Below are positions 19,041 to 27,121 of a stretch of DNA of 36,396 bases, piece by piece. Origin of the DNA: Virgisporangium aliadipatigenens (GTDB taxonomy: Bacteria; Actinomycetota; Actinomycetes; Mycobacteriales; Micromonosporaceae). Each line of letters starts with the position of its first letter. The stretch's first letter is position 1. Where the stretch lies: NCBI RefSeq assembly GCF_016863615.1, contig NZ_BOPF01000066.1:1-36396 (forward strand). Reading direction: 5' to 3'. Made by a program: the position numbers and the translations under genes. The notes under the pieces were generated by a model. It was given only the letters and a program-made list of their open reading frames with translations, was not told the DNA's origin and made no database searches.

Positions 19041-20086
19041 TTCTTCGCCACGCCCGCGGAGTCGAACGTCGCCACCTCGCGCAGCACCCGCGCCGCCGCG
19101 GCCACCATCGGCACCGCCAGCAGCGCACCGGTGCCCTCACCCAGCCGCAGCCCGAGGTCCACCAGCGGGGTGAGGCCCAGGTGCGCCAGGGCGAGCGAGG
19201 CACCCGGTTCGACCGAGCGGTGGCCGGCCACCATGGCGCCCACGGCGTCCGGCGCGAACGCCGCTGCCGCCAGCGCACCCGAACAGGCGATCACGCCGTC
19301 CACCACGACCGGCACCCGGCGCGCGGCCGCCCCGAGCATGAACCCGCACAGCGCCGCGTGCTCCAGCCCACCCACGGCGGCCAGAACGCCCAGCGGGTCG
19401 GCCGGGTCCGGCCGGCGCAGTTCCAGGGCGGCCCGCACCGCCGCCACCTTGCGCGCGAGGGTCTCGTCGTCGACACCGGTGCCGCGGCCCGTCGCGTCGG
19501 CCGGCGTCGCGCCGGTGAACGCGGCCACCAGGGCCGCTGCCGGGGTGGTGTTGCCGATGCCCATGTCACCGCCGACGAGCACGAGCGCACCCCGTTCGAC
19601 CAGGGTATGGGCGACGGAGATGCCCACCTCGACGGCCGCGCGGGCCTCGTCGCGCGACATGGCCGGCTCCCGGGCGATGTCGCCCGTGCCGGCGCGGACC
19701 TTGCGCTGCAGCAGCGCCCCGGCCGGGTCGAGCGGCCCGGCGATGCCCACGTCCACGACGGTGACCGACGCGCCGACCTCCCGCGCGAACGCGTTGACCA
19801 CCGCACCGCCGGTGACGAAGTTGGCGACCATCTGTGCGGTCACCTCCTGCGGCCAGGGGGTGACGCCCGCCGCGTGCACTCCGTGGTCGCCGGCGAAGAT
19901 CGCCACTGCGGGATGTGCGGGCTGCGGCGGCGGGCAGGTGCCGGCCAGCCCGGCCAGCCGCACGGAGAGCGCCTCCAGCTCACCGAGCGAACCGGCGGGC
20001 TTGGTGAGCCGGGTGTGCAACGCCCGCGCGGCCTCCATCGCCGCGCTGTCCGGGGGACGGATCTCGGCCAGCGTGCTGTCGATCAT
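19037..20086 (-). CDS. cobT: nicotinate-nucleotide:dimethylbenzimidazole phosphoribosyltransferase
   Basis: A 349-residue CobT enzyme, which forms alpha-ribazole 5'-phosphate from nicotinate mononucleotide and 5,6-dimethylbenzimidazole for the lower ligand of cobalamin. Landmarks are KPAGSLGELE near the N-terminus, IFAGDHGVHAAGVTPWPQEVT, a VGGDMGIGNTTPAAAL phosphate-binding region and LRLGEGTGALLA. The Glu in the last motif is residue 317, matching the catalytic Glu317 of Salmonella CobT. The length is typical. ATG 20086 overlaps the cobC stop as ATGA; its own stop overlaps the first repeat mini-ORF as ATGA. Confidence 0.96.
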   Translation of the reverse strand: MIDSTLAEIRPPDSAAMEAARALHTRLTKPAGSLGELEALSVRLAGLAGTCPPPQPAHPAVAIFAGDHGVHAAGVTPWPQEVTAQMVANFVTGGAVVNAFAREVGASVTVVDVGIAGPLDPAGALLQRKVRAGTGDIAREPAMSRDEARAAVEVGISVAHTLVERGALVLVGGDMGIGNTTPAAALVAAFTGATPADATGRGTGVDDETLARKVAAVRAALELRRPDPADPLGVLAAVGGLEHAALCGFMLGAAARRVPVVVDGVIACSGALAAAAFAPDAVGAMVAGHRSVEPGASLALAHLGLTPLVDLGLRLGEGTGALLAVPMVAAAARVLREVATFDSAGVAKK

Positions 20087-21111
20087 GTCTCTCCAACCTC
20101 CCGGGCCAGGGCCTTCAGAAACGCGTCGCTCGTCGCCGGGTCCCGCACGGCGATCCGCAACCAGTCACCGCCCAGTCCGGGGAACGTGTCCCCGCGGCGC
20201 ACCGCCCAGCCGCCGCTGCGCAACGCCTCCCGGATCCGCGTGCCGTCGGCCACCCGCACCAACACGAACGAACTGGCCGGCGGTCCGGCGACGACGCAGC
20301 CGGGGACGGCGGCGAGTCCGTGGACGAGGTGCGCGCGGTCGGCGGCGAGGCGTTCGGCGATCTCCCGCTCGGCGGCGACGGCGAGCGGTGACGCGCACGC
20401 TACCGCAGCGGCGAGCGCCGGGGTGGAGACCGGCCACAGCGGTGCGGCGGAACTCACGCGCGCGATGAGCTCCGGCGCCGCCACCAGGTAGCCGATGCGC
20501 AGGCCGGCGAGGCCCCAGGTCTTGGTGAGGCTGCGGGTGACCATGAGGCCGGGCAGGTTCCGGTTGCGCACCAACGATTCCGGCTCGCCCGGGACGGTGT
20601 CGGCGAAGGCCTCGTCGACCAGCAGCGCGCGCCCGGGCCGGGCCAGGGCCGCGATGGTCTCCGCGCGGTGCAGCACCGAGGTCGGGTTGGTCGGGTTGCC
20701 GAGCACGACCAGGTCGGCGTCCGCCGGCACGGCGCGCGGGTCGAGGGCGAAGTGCGGCTCTTCGAGCAGGACCCTCTCCACGGGAACGCCCGCCGCGCGC
20801 AGCGCCGCCTCCGGCTCGGTGAACTGGGGATGCACCACGGCAGCCTTGGCGATCGCCAGCCCGAAGGCCACCATCGTGAACGCCTGCGCGGCACCGGCGG
20901 TCAGCAGGATCTCGTCCGGGGTGCGCCCGTGCCGCGCGGCGAGCGCCTCCTTCGCGGCGGTGTCGTCCGGGTAGGCGGCCAGCTCGGTGAGCGACGCGGC
21001 GATCGGCGCGGCGAGCCACTCCGGCATCGGTGCGGAACGGACATTGACCGCGAGATCGACCAGACCGGCCGCAACCTCTCGGTCACCGTGGAACCGCAAC
21101 GCGTCATGCAT
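20083..21111 (-). CDS. cobC: CobC-type PLP-dependent aminotransferase/decarboxylase (Rv2231c-like)
   Basis: A 342-residue fold-type I PLP enzyme of the Rv2231c/CobC group, related to L-threonine-O-3-phosphate decarboxylase (CobD) and histidinol-phosphate aminotransferase. It is placed in making the aminopropanol arm of cobalamin. Visible motifs are VLGNPTNPTS, the cofactor Asp in LLVDEAF (residue 166), and the PLP lysine in SLTKTWGLAGLRIGY (Lys197). ATG 21111 has GAGG 7 nt upstream. It is the first gene of the minus-strand operon cobC-cobT-repeat-cysG and is coupled to cobT by ATGA. No cobalamin riboswitch was recognised in its 144-bp upstream region. Confidence 0.88.
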   Translation of the reverse strand: MHDALRFHGDREVAAGLVDLAVNVRSAPMPEWLAAPIAASLTELAAYPDDTAAKEALAARHGRTPDEILLTAGAAQAFTMVAFGLAIAKAAVVHPQFTEPEAALRAAGVPVERVLLEEPHFALDPRAVPADADLVVLGNPTNPTSVLHRAETIAALARPGRALLVDEAFADTVPGEPESLVRNRNLPGLMVTRSLTKTWGLAGLRIGYLVAAPELIARVSSAAPLWPVSTPALAAAVACASPLAVAAEREIAERLAADRAHLVHGLAAVPGCVVAGPPASSFVLVRVADGTRIREALRSGGWAVRRGDTFPGLGGDWLRIAVRDPATSDAFLKALAREVGET

Positions 21112-21168
21112 CTGTTGCCTCGGTTCGCGACAGCGGTGCTCGCAAGCTGCGCTCCTCCCTGCTCACGC

Positions 21169-21181
21169 AAGGATGATCCTT
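21169..21181. promoter_or_regulatory. inverted repeat AAGGAT-G-ATCCTT in divergent promoter region
   Basis: A perfect 6-bp inverted repeat with a 1-nt centre lies between the divergent cobC and penicillin-binding protein genes. It is AT-rich relative to its surroundings and could be an operator for either gene. No regulator can be named. Confidence 0.35.
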
Positions 21182-21243
21182 CATCGGCTCGGAGTGGCGC
21201 GACGGGAGATCGGGAGTGGGGGACCGATAATGCCGGTTTGTCC

Positions 21244-21249
21244 TAGCCT
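21244..21249 (+). promoter_or_regulatory. putative -10 box of the penicillin-binding protein gene
   Basis: TAGCCT ends 6 nt before ATG 21256, with no Shine-Dalgarno between. This is the geometry expected of a leaderless transcript. No convincing -35 box is seen. Confidence 0.35.
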
Positions 21250-21255
21250 GTAAGC

Positions 21256-23502
21256 ATGGCCGCACCTGTCCGCGCGATCCGGGGCGCCGCGATCCTGCTG
21301 CGGACCGGCATCCTCGCGGGCATCGTCGTATCCGCGCTGCTGCTGCCCATCGCCGCGGTCGCCGGGCTCGGGGTGCGCGAGGGCGCCAAGAAGGTCGCCG
21401 CCGACCTCGGCATGCTGGACATCGCGCCGCTCTCCCAGGTCACCAAGGTCTACGCCAGCGACGGCAAGAGCCTCATCACGCAGTTCTACGAGGAGTACCG
21501 CATCCCCACGACCATCGACGCGATGTCCCCGCACATCCAGAACGCGATCATCGCCGCCGAGGACAACCGCTTCTACGAGCACAACGGCGTCGACATGCGC
21601 GGCATCGCGCGGGCGTTCGTCGCCAACCAGCAGGCCGGTGGCGTCTCGCAGGGCGCCTCCACGATCACCATGCAGTACGTGCGCATGTCGCTGCGCGACT
21701 CGGCCCGCACGCCCGAGGAGGTGTTCGACGCCACCGAACGCACCCCCACCCGCAAACTGCGCGAGATCCGGCTCTCCATCGACCTGGAGAAGCACCTGTC
21801 CAAGACCGAGATCCTCGAGCGCTACCTGAACGCCGCCTACTTCGGCCACCGCGCGTTCGGCGTGCACGCCGCCGCCGAGGTCTACTTCTCCAAGAAGCCC
21901 GCCGATCTGACCCCCGCCGAGGCGGCCATGCTCGCCGGGCTGGTGCAGGCGCCGTCGGCGTACGACCCGGCCAAGGAGACACAGGCCCAGGCCGCGCAGA
22001 ACCGGCGCGACTACGTCCTGCACCGCATGATGACCCTCGGGTACCTCTCTGCCGCCGAGGGCGAGGCCGCCCTGGCCGAACCGCTGCGCCTCAACCTGCA
22101 CGAGCCGCCGAACGACTGCGGCGACGTACCCCGCGACACGCGGCACTGGGGGTACTTCTGCGACCTGTTCAAGACCTGGTGGGTCAACCACTCCGACACC
22201 GGCGGCGACCCGGTCGAACGCCTCGACGCGCTGCGCCGGGGCGGCTACACGATCGTCACCACCCTGGACCCCGGCTTCCAGTGGGTGGCCCAACGGGAGG
22301 TGCTCGCCCACCAGCCGACGGGTTCGCCGTTCGCGCTCGGCACCGTCACCGTCGAACCGGGCACCGGCAAGATCTTCACGATGGCCGTGAACCGCGAATA
22401 CACCCTCGACCAGTCGCACAACGGCCGGCACAGCGATCCCGCCCGGGCCCGCACCGGCCAGGTCGGCACCTACCCCGCGACCGTGAACCCGCTGCTCGGC
22501 GGCGGCTGGCTGCCCGGCTACCAGGCCGGCTCGACGTTCAAGATGTTCACGATGCTGGCCGCCCTGGAGAAGGGCATGCCGCTGCACACGGAGATCAACT
22601 CGCCGCAGCGGTACCAGTCCAAGTTCAAGGTCGAGTCCGACAGCCCCGCCCGCTGCGGCCTCTACTGGTGCCCCGCGAACGCCTCCGGCAAGATGAGCGG
22701 CCGCCACACCATGTGGGGCGGCTTCGGCAAGTCAGTCAACACGTACTTCGTCCAGCTCGAGGAGCAGGTCGGCGCCGAGGCGGCCGTCCGCATGGCCGAA
22801 CGCCTCGGGCTCACCTGGCACACCGACATCGACAAGCAGCAGGCCGCACCCGAACGGGCCGGCTCGTGGGGCGCGTTCACGCTCGGCGTCGCCGACACCA
22901 CGCCGCTGGAGATGGCCCTCGCGTACGCCACCGTCGCCGCCGAGGGCATGTACTGCGAGCCGCTGCCCGTCGAGACGATCGCCCTCCCCGGCGCCGAACC
23001 GGTCCGGGTCGAACCGACGTGCCGGCGCGCCGTCTCCGAGGACGTCGCCCGGGGAGCGCTCGACGCGGCGCGGTGCGTCACCGGCTACCGGGCCGCCGGT
23101 GGGGACTGCGGCGGCTGGTCCACCGCACCCGGCGTGTACAAGCAGGTCGGGCGGCCGATCGCCGGAAAGACGGGCACCACGGACGACAACCGGGCGCTGT
23201 GGTTCATCGGGATGGCCCCGGGGCTCGCCTCGGCCAGCTTCATCGCCGATCCCGACAACCCGTTCCACGAGGTGGCCGTCGGCGACCGGACGAAGCCGCG
23301 CGACGCGGTCGCGGCGACCATGCGCGAACTGCTCGCGCCGCGGCCGGTGCGGGACTTCGTGCCGCCGTCACCGGCGATCATCGGCAAGCCCAGCCGCCCG
23401 GCGCGCACCTACCAGGGCGTCCCGTCCGGCCCCCGGGTCCGCAATGCCCCGCCGGTACGCCCCCGCTCGGTCCCGCCGGTCCGCGTGCTCCCGCCGGACT
23501 GA
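21256..23502 (+). CDS. class A penicillin-binding protein (PBP1a-type)
   Basis: A 748-residue bifunctional peptidoglycan synthase. One N-terminal membrane anchor lies at about residues 14-38. A GT51 glycosyltransferase domain follows (about 60-260), with the catalytic Glu in AIIAAEDNRFYEHNGVD and the GASTITMQYVR motif. A transpeptidase domain then has the nucleophile Ser426 in GSTFK, KSVN (Lys492 to Asn495) and KTGT (Lys638). The C-terminus is Pro/Arg-rich (about 700-748). The YPLLAAG-type motifs of other genes are absent, and the architecture is ordinary for actinobacterial PBP1/PonA proteins, though there is no PASTA domain. It is divergent from cobC and converges on the GNAT gene with a long hairpin between. 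Confidence 0.95.
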   Translation: MAAPVRAIRGAAILLRTGILAGIVVSALLLPIAAVAGLGVREGAKKVAADLGMLDIAPLSQVTKVYASDGKSLITQFYEEYRIPTTIDAMSPHIQNAIIAAEDNRFYEHNGVDMRGIARAFVANQQAGGVSQGASTITMQYVRMSLRDSARTPEEVFDATERTPTRKLREIRLSIDLEKHLSKTEILERYLNAAYFGHRAFGVHAAAEVYFSKKPADLTPAEAAMLAGLVQAPSAYDPAKETQAQAAQNRRDYVLHRMMTLGYLSAAEGEAALAEPLRLNLHEPPNDCGDVPRDTRHWGYFCDLFKTWWVNHSDTGGDPVERLDALRRGGYTIVTTLDPGFQWVAQREVLAHQPTGSPFALGTVTVEPGTGKIFTMAVNREYTLDQSHNGRHSDPARARTGQVGTYPATVNPLLGGGWLPGYQAGSTFKMFTMLAALEKGMPLHTEINSPQRYQSKFKVESDSPARCGLYWCPANASGKMSGRHTMWGGFGKSVNTYFVQLEEQVGAEAAVRMAERLGLTWHTDIDKQQAAPERAGSWGAFTLGVADTTPLEMALAYATVAAEGMYCEPLPVETIALPGAEPVRVEPTCRRAVSEDVARGALDAARCVTGYRAAGGDCGGWSTAPGVYKQVGRPIAGKTGTTDDNRALWFIGMAPGLASASFIADPDNPFHEVAVGDRTKPRDAVAATMRELLAPRPVRDFVPPSPAIIGKPSRPARTYQGVPSGPRVRNAPPVRPRSVPPVRVLPPD

Positions 23503-23510
23503 CCTTGCGC

Positions 23511-23579
23511 GATCTTGAAGTTGTGGCGCCCGTTTCGGGGGCCTCGGCGGTGTTTTGTCCGCGCCACAACTGCAAGATC
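23511..23579. terminator. long imperfect hairpin between convergent genes
   Basis: The arms 23511-23529 and 23561-23579 are 19 nt each and pair at 18 of 19 positions (GATCTTG...TTGTGGCGC against its complement). The intervening 31 nt are rich in G and T. It lies between the stops of the penicillin-binding protein gene (23502) and the GNAT gene (23588). It probably ends both transcripts, but the size and symmetry also fit a repetitive palindromic element. Confidence 0.7.
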
Positions 23580-23587
23580 GGCGCGGC

Positions 23588-24181
23588 TCAGACGCCCGCC
23601 GGGGCCTTCAGGTCGGCGCTCACCAGCGACCAGACCTCCACGTCGGTCCGGCCGCTGTACACGTGCCCGGCGTTGCGGAGCACTCCCTCGAACGTGAACC
23701 CGGCCTTCTCCGCCACCCGCCGGCACGCGGTGTTACCGGCCGAGATGCGCAGCTCCACGCGTTCGAACCCGTGCTCGCACAGCAGCGCGATCGCCAGCGC
23801 GTCGATCGCCTCCCCGGCCACCCCGAAGCCCCGCGCGTCCGGCGCGATGGACACCGACGCCTCCGTGGAACGCGCCACCCAGTCCGTGCGTCGCGTCCAG
23901 ACACAGCCGACCAGCCGGCCGTCCTCGCGGCGCACCACGCCGTAGTGGTCGCCGTCGCCGAGATCGCGGCGTTCGGACGCCAGTTCGGTGCACCAGGCGA
24001 GGCCGTCGATCGGGCCGTACTCCTGCGGCACCGGCAGCCACCGCTGGGTGCGCGGGTCGGCGAAGATCTCGGTGACCGCCTTCGCGTCGTCCGCGCCCAA
24101 CTGGCGCAGCAGCAGCCGTGGCGTCGACACGATCAGGCGGGGGAACCGCCGCACGGCGACCGGCCATCCGGTCGCGTTCAT
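23588..24181 (-). CDS. GNAT family N-acetyltransferase (RimJ/RimL-like)
   Basis: A 197-residue acetyltransferase of the RimJ/RimL-type GNAT group, using acetyl-CoA on an amine, perhaps a protein N-terminus. The N-terminus has the STPRLLLRQLGADDAKAV pattern. The centre has the acetyl-CoA-binding region DARGFGVAGEAIDALAIALL, and the C-terminus has ELRISAGNTACRRVAEKAGFTFEGVLRN, the usual closing strand and helix. ATG 24181 is used; the open frame upstream to 24643 is the complement of the CobB tail and is not coding. It lies downstream of cobB on the same strand with a gap of about 124 bp. Confidence 0.88.
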   Translation of the reverse strand: MNATGWPVAVRRFPRLIVSTPRLLLRQLGADDAKAVTEIFADPRTQRWLPVPQEYGPIDGLAWCTELASERRDLGDGDHYGVVRREDGRLVGCVWTRRTDWVARSTEASVSIAPDARGFGVAGEAIDALAIALLCEHGFERVELRISAGNTACRRVAEKAGFTFEGVLRNAGHVYSGRTDVEVWSLVSADLKAPAGV

Positions 24182-24305
24182 CGCCGCATCCCGCCCATGT
24201 GCGCACACCTCGTCGTGTTCGTGCCGGCGCGTGGAAGTATCGCCCGCCCGCCGTTCAACGGCGCGCGCAAGGTCAGGTTCTTGTCCGAGCGGGCACCCGG
24301 CAGGG

Positions 24306-26966
24306 TCACGCGGTGTCCACCGGGCGGGCGCGGTTGCGCGGTTCCTCGTCCGGGTCGCGCACCAGGACCGTCGGCGCGTCGTCGGCGAGCCGCGTGGTCG
24401 GGGTGTCCCCGTCGCCCCGATCCTGCTCGTCCCCGGCGCCGTCGGACCCGGCGGGCCGGGTCGTGGGCTGGGTCGTGGGCCGCGTCGTGGGCTCGCCCGC
24501 CGCCCGGCTCGCAGACGCCGGGCCCGACGCGGAGCCCGCGGACCCGGTGTGCGCCGCCGCACCCGCTGTCCCCGTTGCGCCCGTGGGCGCGGGACCCGAC
24601 GCGGCGGACAGCGGCGCCGCCGGCCCGTTGGGAGCCGCGACACCGGGAGAGCCCGGCCGACCCACCGCTGCCGGCTCCGACGCCGGAGTTACCGGCGCCG
24701 CCGAGCCGGCAGAGCCTGCGGCACCAGCGGGAGTCGCCGGGGTGGCGGGCGAAGGCCGGCCGGCCGGCGACGCCGTGGGCGCGGCCTGATCCGAGGCGGC
24801 GCTCCGCGCGGGCGGTGCGCCTTCCGTATGCGGCCCGGCGGCCGGTGCGCCACCGGACGGAGTGACAGGAGCGGCCGCCGCTGCCGAGCCCTCGAATGCG
24901 GGCGGCGCCGACGACGGTGCGGCAGGCACCCGCGACGCTCCCGAAGTGGCGGCCGCCGGCGACCCGGCCGGCGTCACGGGAGCGGATGCCGGGGCGGCCG
25001 GCGTGACCGGCGCGGAGGCCGGCGCGGCCGACTCCACCCGGGCGGATCCGGCGGCCGGCGACGCCTCGGACGCGCCCGACCGACCCGACGGCGCGATCAA
25101 CGACCCCACCGTCGGCAGCTCCGGCCACCCGAGATGCGACCCCGTCGTTCCCCTGCCGGCGGCCGGCGCCGAGGCCGAAGCGGGAGCGGTCACCACCCCG
25201 GGATGGGTCTGCGCCAGCCCGACCGGTGACGCCGCCGGAGCCGGCGAGACCGGCGCGGGCGCCGAGACCGCCCGGGACCCGGCGGGCGCGGAAGCGGTCC
25301 CCGAAGCCGAAGCGGGCACCGGGGCAGAGGCGGAGGCGGGCCCGAAGGCCGGCGTCACCGGCGCCGAGGCCGGGGTGGCGGCGGGCGCGGGTTCCTTGGT
25401 GAGGACCGGTGCCGGCCGGCCGGCCGAATCCGACGCGTGCGCCGCCGCGATCTCCTCCGCCGACATGACGTCCGACTGCTCGGGCGCGACGATCGCGGAG
25501 ACCGGCAGCTCCTTCGGCCGCATGTAGCCGCTGTGGTCGACCGGCCCCCAGGCCGGCCCGGCCGCCGGCTGCGGTTCGGGACCGGCCGCGGCGGCCGCGA
25601 GCCGAGTGGCGATCTGCGGCGAACCCGCCCAGTGCACCGAAAGGTAGGAGGCGTGGATCGCGCCCTGCACGTACCCCTCGGGATGCCCGCCGGCCCACTG
25701 CCACGCGGCCCGGCTCCCGGAACGGGGCGTGACCAGTGTGCGGTGCAGCTTGTGGCCGACGACCGTGGCCCCGCGCCGGTGCAGGATCGAGTCGGCGGCG
25801 GCGGTCGCCTCGCGGTACCCGACGACGTACCGGTCGGCGCTGCGCGCACTGCCGTCGAGAACGCCGCACATCGGCCGCCCGTCGAGTTCGCGCATGAGCC
25901 ACACGAGGCCCGCGCCCTCGGCCACGACCGGACGGCCGGAACGGGCCAGCGCCCGCACCTCCTCCCGCAGCCGCTCATTGGCGGAGAGCTGGTCGGCGTA
26001 CGACTCGGGCAGGCCGCCCGGCACCACGAGCCCGTCCGTTCCCTCGGGAAGCCGCTCGTCGCGCAGCGGGTCGAACGACACCACGTCCGCACCCGCGGCC
26101 CTGATCAGCTCCGGCGTCTCGGGGTATCCGTACCGGGACGCCACGGCGATCAGCGGCCGCCGGTGCAGCACGTGCGGCCGGGCGAGGTCGCCGGAGGAGA
26201 GGGCGTCGACCAGCGCGCCCTCGGGCGACCACGGCTCGGCGGACATCTGCGGCGCCGAACGCGCGAGCATCAGCGCCCGGTCGAGGTCGACCGACGCGGT
26301 CATCAGCTCACCGAGGCGGCGCACCCCGCGCAGTGCCTCCAGGCCGCGCTGAACGGCGGGCGCGAGCCCGTGCTCACGCGGCGGCAGCGCGCTGCCGCCC
26401 GGCCCCAGGGTCGCGAGGTCCGAACGGCGGATCGACCCGAGCACCGGCACGCCGATGTCGGCGAGCGACTCGCGCAGCAGGTGTTCGTGGCGGCTGGACA
26501 TGACGCGGGTGAGGATGACGCCGCCGAGCCAGAGCAGTTCGTCGTACGAACGGAAGCCGTGCACCACGGCCGCGGCCGACTGGCCCATGGCGCCGACGTC
26601 GACCACGAGGATGACCGGCGCGCGCAGCAGGCCGGCGATCTGGGCGGTGGACTCCCCGTCGGTGCGGCTGGTCAGCCCGTCGAAGAGGCCCATGGTCCCC
26701 TCGACGACGGAGATCTCGGCACCGGCCGCCCCGTGGGCGAACAGCGGGCCGATGCGCGACGCGCCGACGAGCCGCGGGTCGAGGTTGCGTCCCGGGCGGC
26801 CGGCGGCGAGGCCGAGGTAGGCGGCGTCGACGTAGTCCGGCCCCACCTTGAACCCGGTGGCCCGCAGGCCCCGCGCCGCGAACGCCGCCAGCAGGCCGAC
26901 CGACACCGCGGTTTTCCCGTGCCCGGACGACGGGGCGCTGATCACGAGCCGCGGGATGGCGCCCAT
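24306..26966 (-). CDS. cobB: cobyrinate a,c-diamide synthase-like protein with Gly in place of the glutaminase Cys and a long disordered tail
   Basis: An 886-residue protein. Residues 1-440 match CobB/CbiA, which amidates the a and c side chains of cobyrinate with ATP and glutamine. Visible are the P-loop SAPSSGHGKTAVSVG, GFKVGPDYVD, PGRNLDP, GTMGLFDG and a class I amidotransferase half. The glutaminase nucleophile motif, normally AEC(A/G)GL, reads AEGAGL: codon GGC at 25914-25916, residue 351. The downstream GHKLHRTLVTP and ASYLSVHW remain. Residues from about 447 to 886 form an Ala/Pro/Ser/Thr/Gly-rich tail with repeats such as ASAPVTPA and TTRPTTQPTTRP. It has two less degenerate islands near its start and middle and an acidic end. 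ATG 26966 has GGAAGGA upstream. It may be ammonia-dependent or have another role. Confidence 0.85.
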   Translation of the reverse strand: MGAIPRLVISAPSSGHGKTAVSVGLLAAFAARGLRATGFKVGPDYVDAAYLGLAAGRPGRNLDPRLVGASRIGPLFAHGAAGAEISVVEGTMGLFDGLTSRTDGESTAQIAGLLRAPVILVVDVGAMGQSAAAVVHGFRSYDELLWLGGVILTRVMSSRHEHLLRESLADIGVPVLGSIRRSDLATLGPGGSALPPREHGLAPAVQRGLEALRGVRRLGELMTASVDLDRALMLARSAPQMSAEPWSPEGALVDALSSGDLARPHVLHRRPLIAVASRYGYPETPELIRAAGADVVSFDPLRDERLPEGTDGLVVPGGLPESYADQLSANERLREEVRALARSGRPVVAEGAGLVWLMRELDGRPMCGVLDGSARSADRYVVGYREATAAADSILHRRGATVVGHKLHRTLVTPRSGSRAAWQWAGGHPEGYVQGAIHASYLSVHWAGSPQIATRLAAAAAGPEPQPAAGPAWGPVDHSGYMRPKELPVSAIVAPEQSDVMSAEEIAAAHASDSAGRPAPVLTKEPAPAATPASAPVTPAFGPASASAPVPASASGTASAPAGSRAVSAPAPVSPAPAASPVGLAQTHPGVVTAPASASAPAAGRGTTGSHLGWPELPTVGSLIAPSGRSGASEASPAAGSARVESAAPASAPVTPAAPASAPVTPAGSPAAATSGASRVPAAPSSAPPAFEGSAAAAAPVTPSGGAPAAGPHTEGAPPARSAASDQAAPTASPAGRPSPATPATPAGAAGSAGSAAPVTPASEPAAVGRPGSPGVAAPNGPAAPLSAASGPAPTGATGTAGAAAHTGSAGSASGPASASRAAGEPTTRPTTQPTTRPAGSDGAGDEQDRGDGDTPTTRLADDAPTVLVRDPDEEPRNRARPVDTA

Positions 26967-27109
26967 CGATGGTCCTTCCGATGTACGGATATGCCTCAGC
27001 GCCCGAAATGCCGCCGGGCGCCGCCCGGCACGATACCGAATCGATGCCACAGACTTGCGCCGTCGCCACTTCCGACGCACCACCGCCCGGCGTCTCCCGG
27101 GCATCGCCA

Positions 27110-27115
27110 TAGACT
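27110..27115 (+). promoter_or_regulatory. putative -10 box of the SURF1 gene
   Basis: TAGACT ends 6 nt before GTG 27122. No ribosome-binding site fits in between, so a leaderless transcript is suggested. Confidence 0.4.
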
Positions 27116-27121
27116 CGGCGC

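Noticed and set aside
27040-27110. B12-box-like sequence (GCCCGGGAGACGCCGGGC on the minus strand) ahead of cobB
   Set aside because: A B12 box should be the 3' part of a cobalamin riboswitch preceded by several conserved segments. Here it lies at the far 5' end of the leader and is simply a GC hairpin. A covariance search would settle it.
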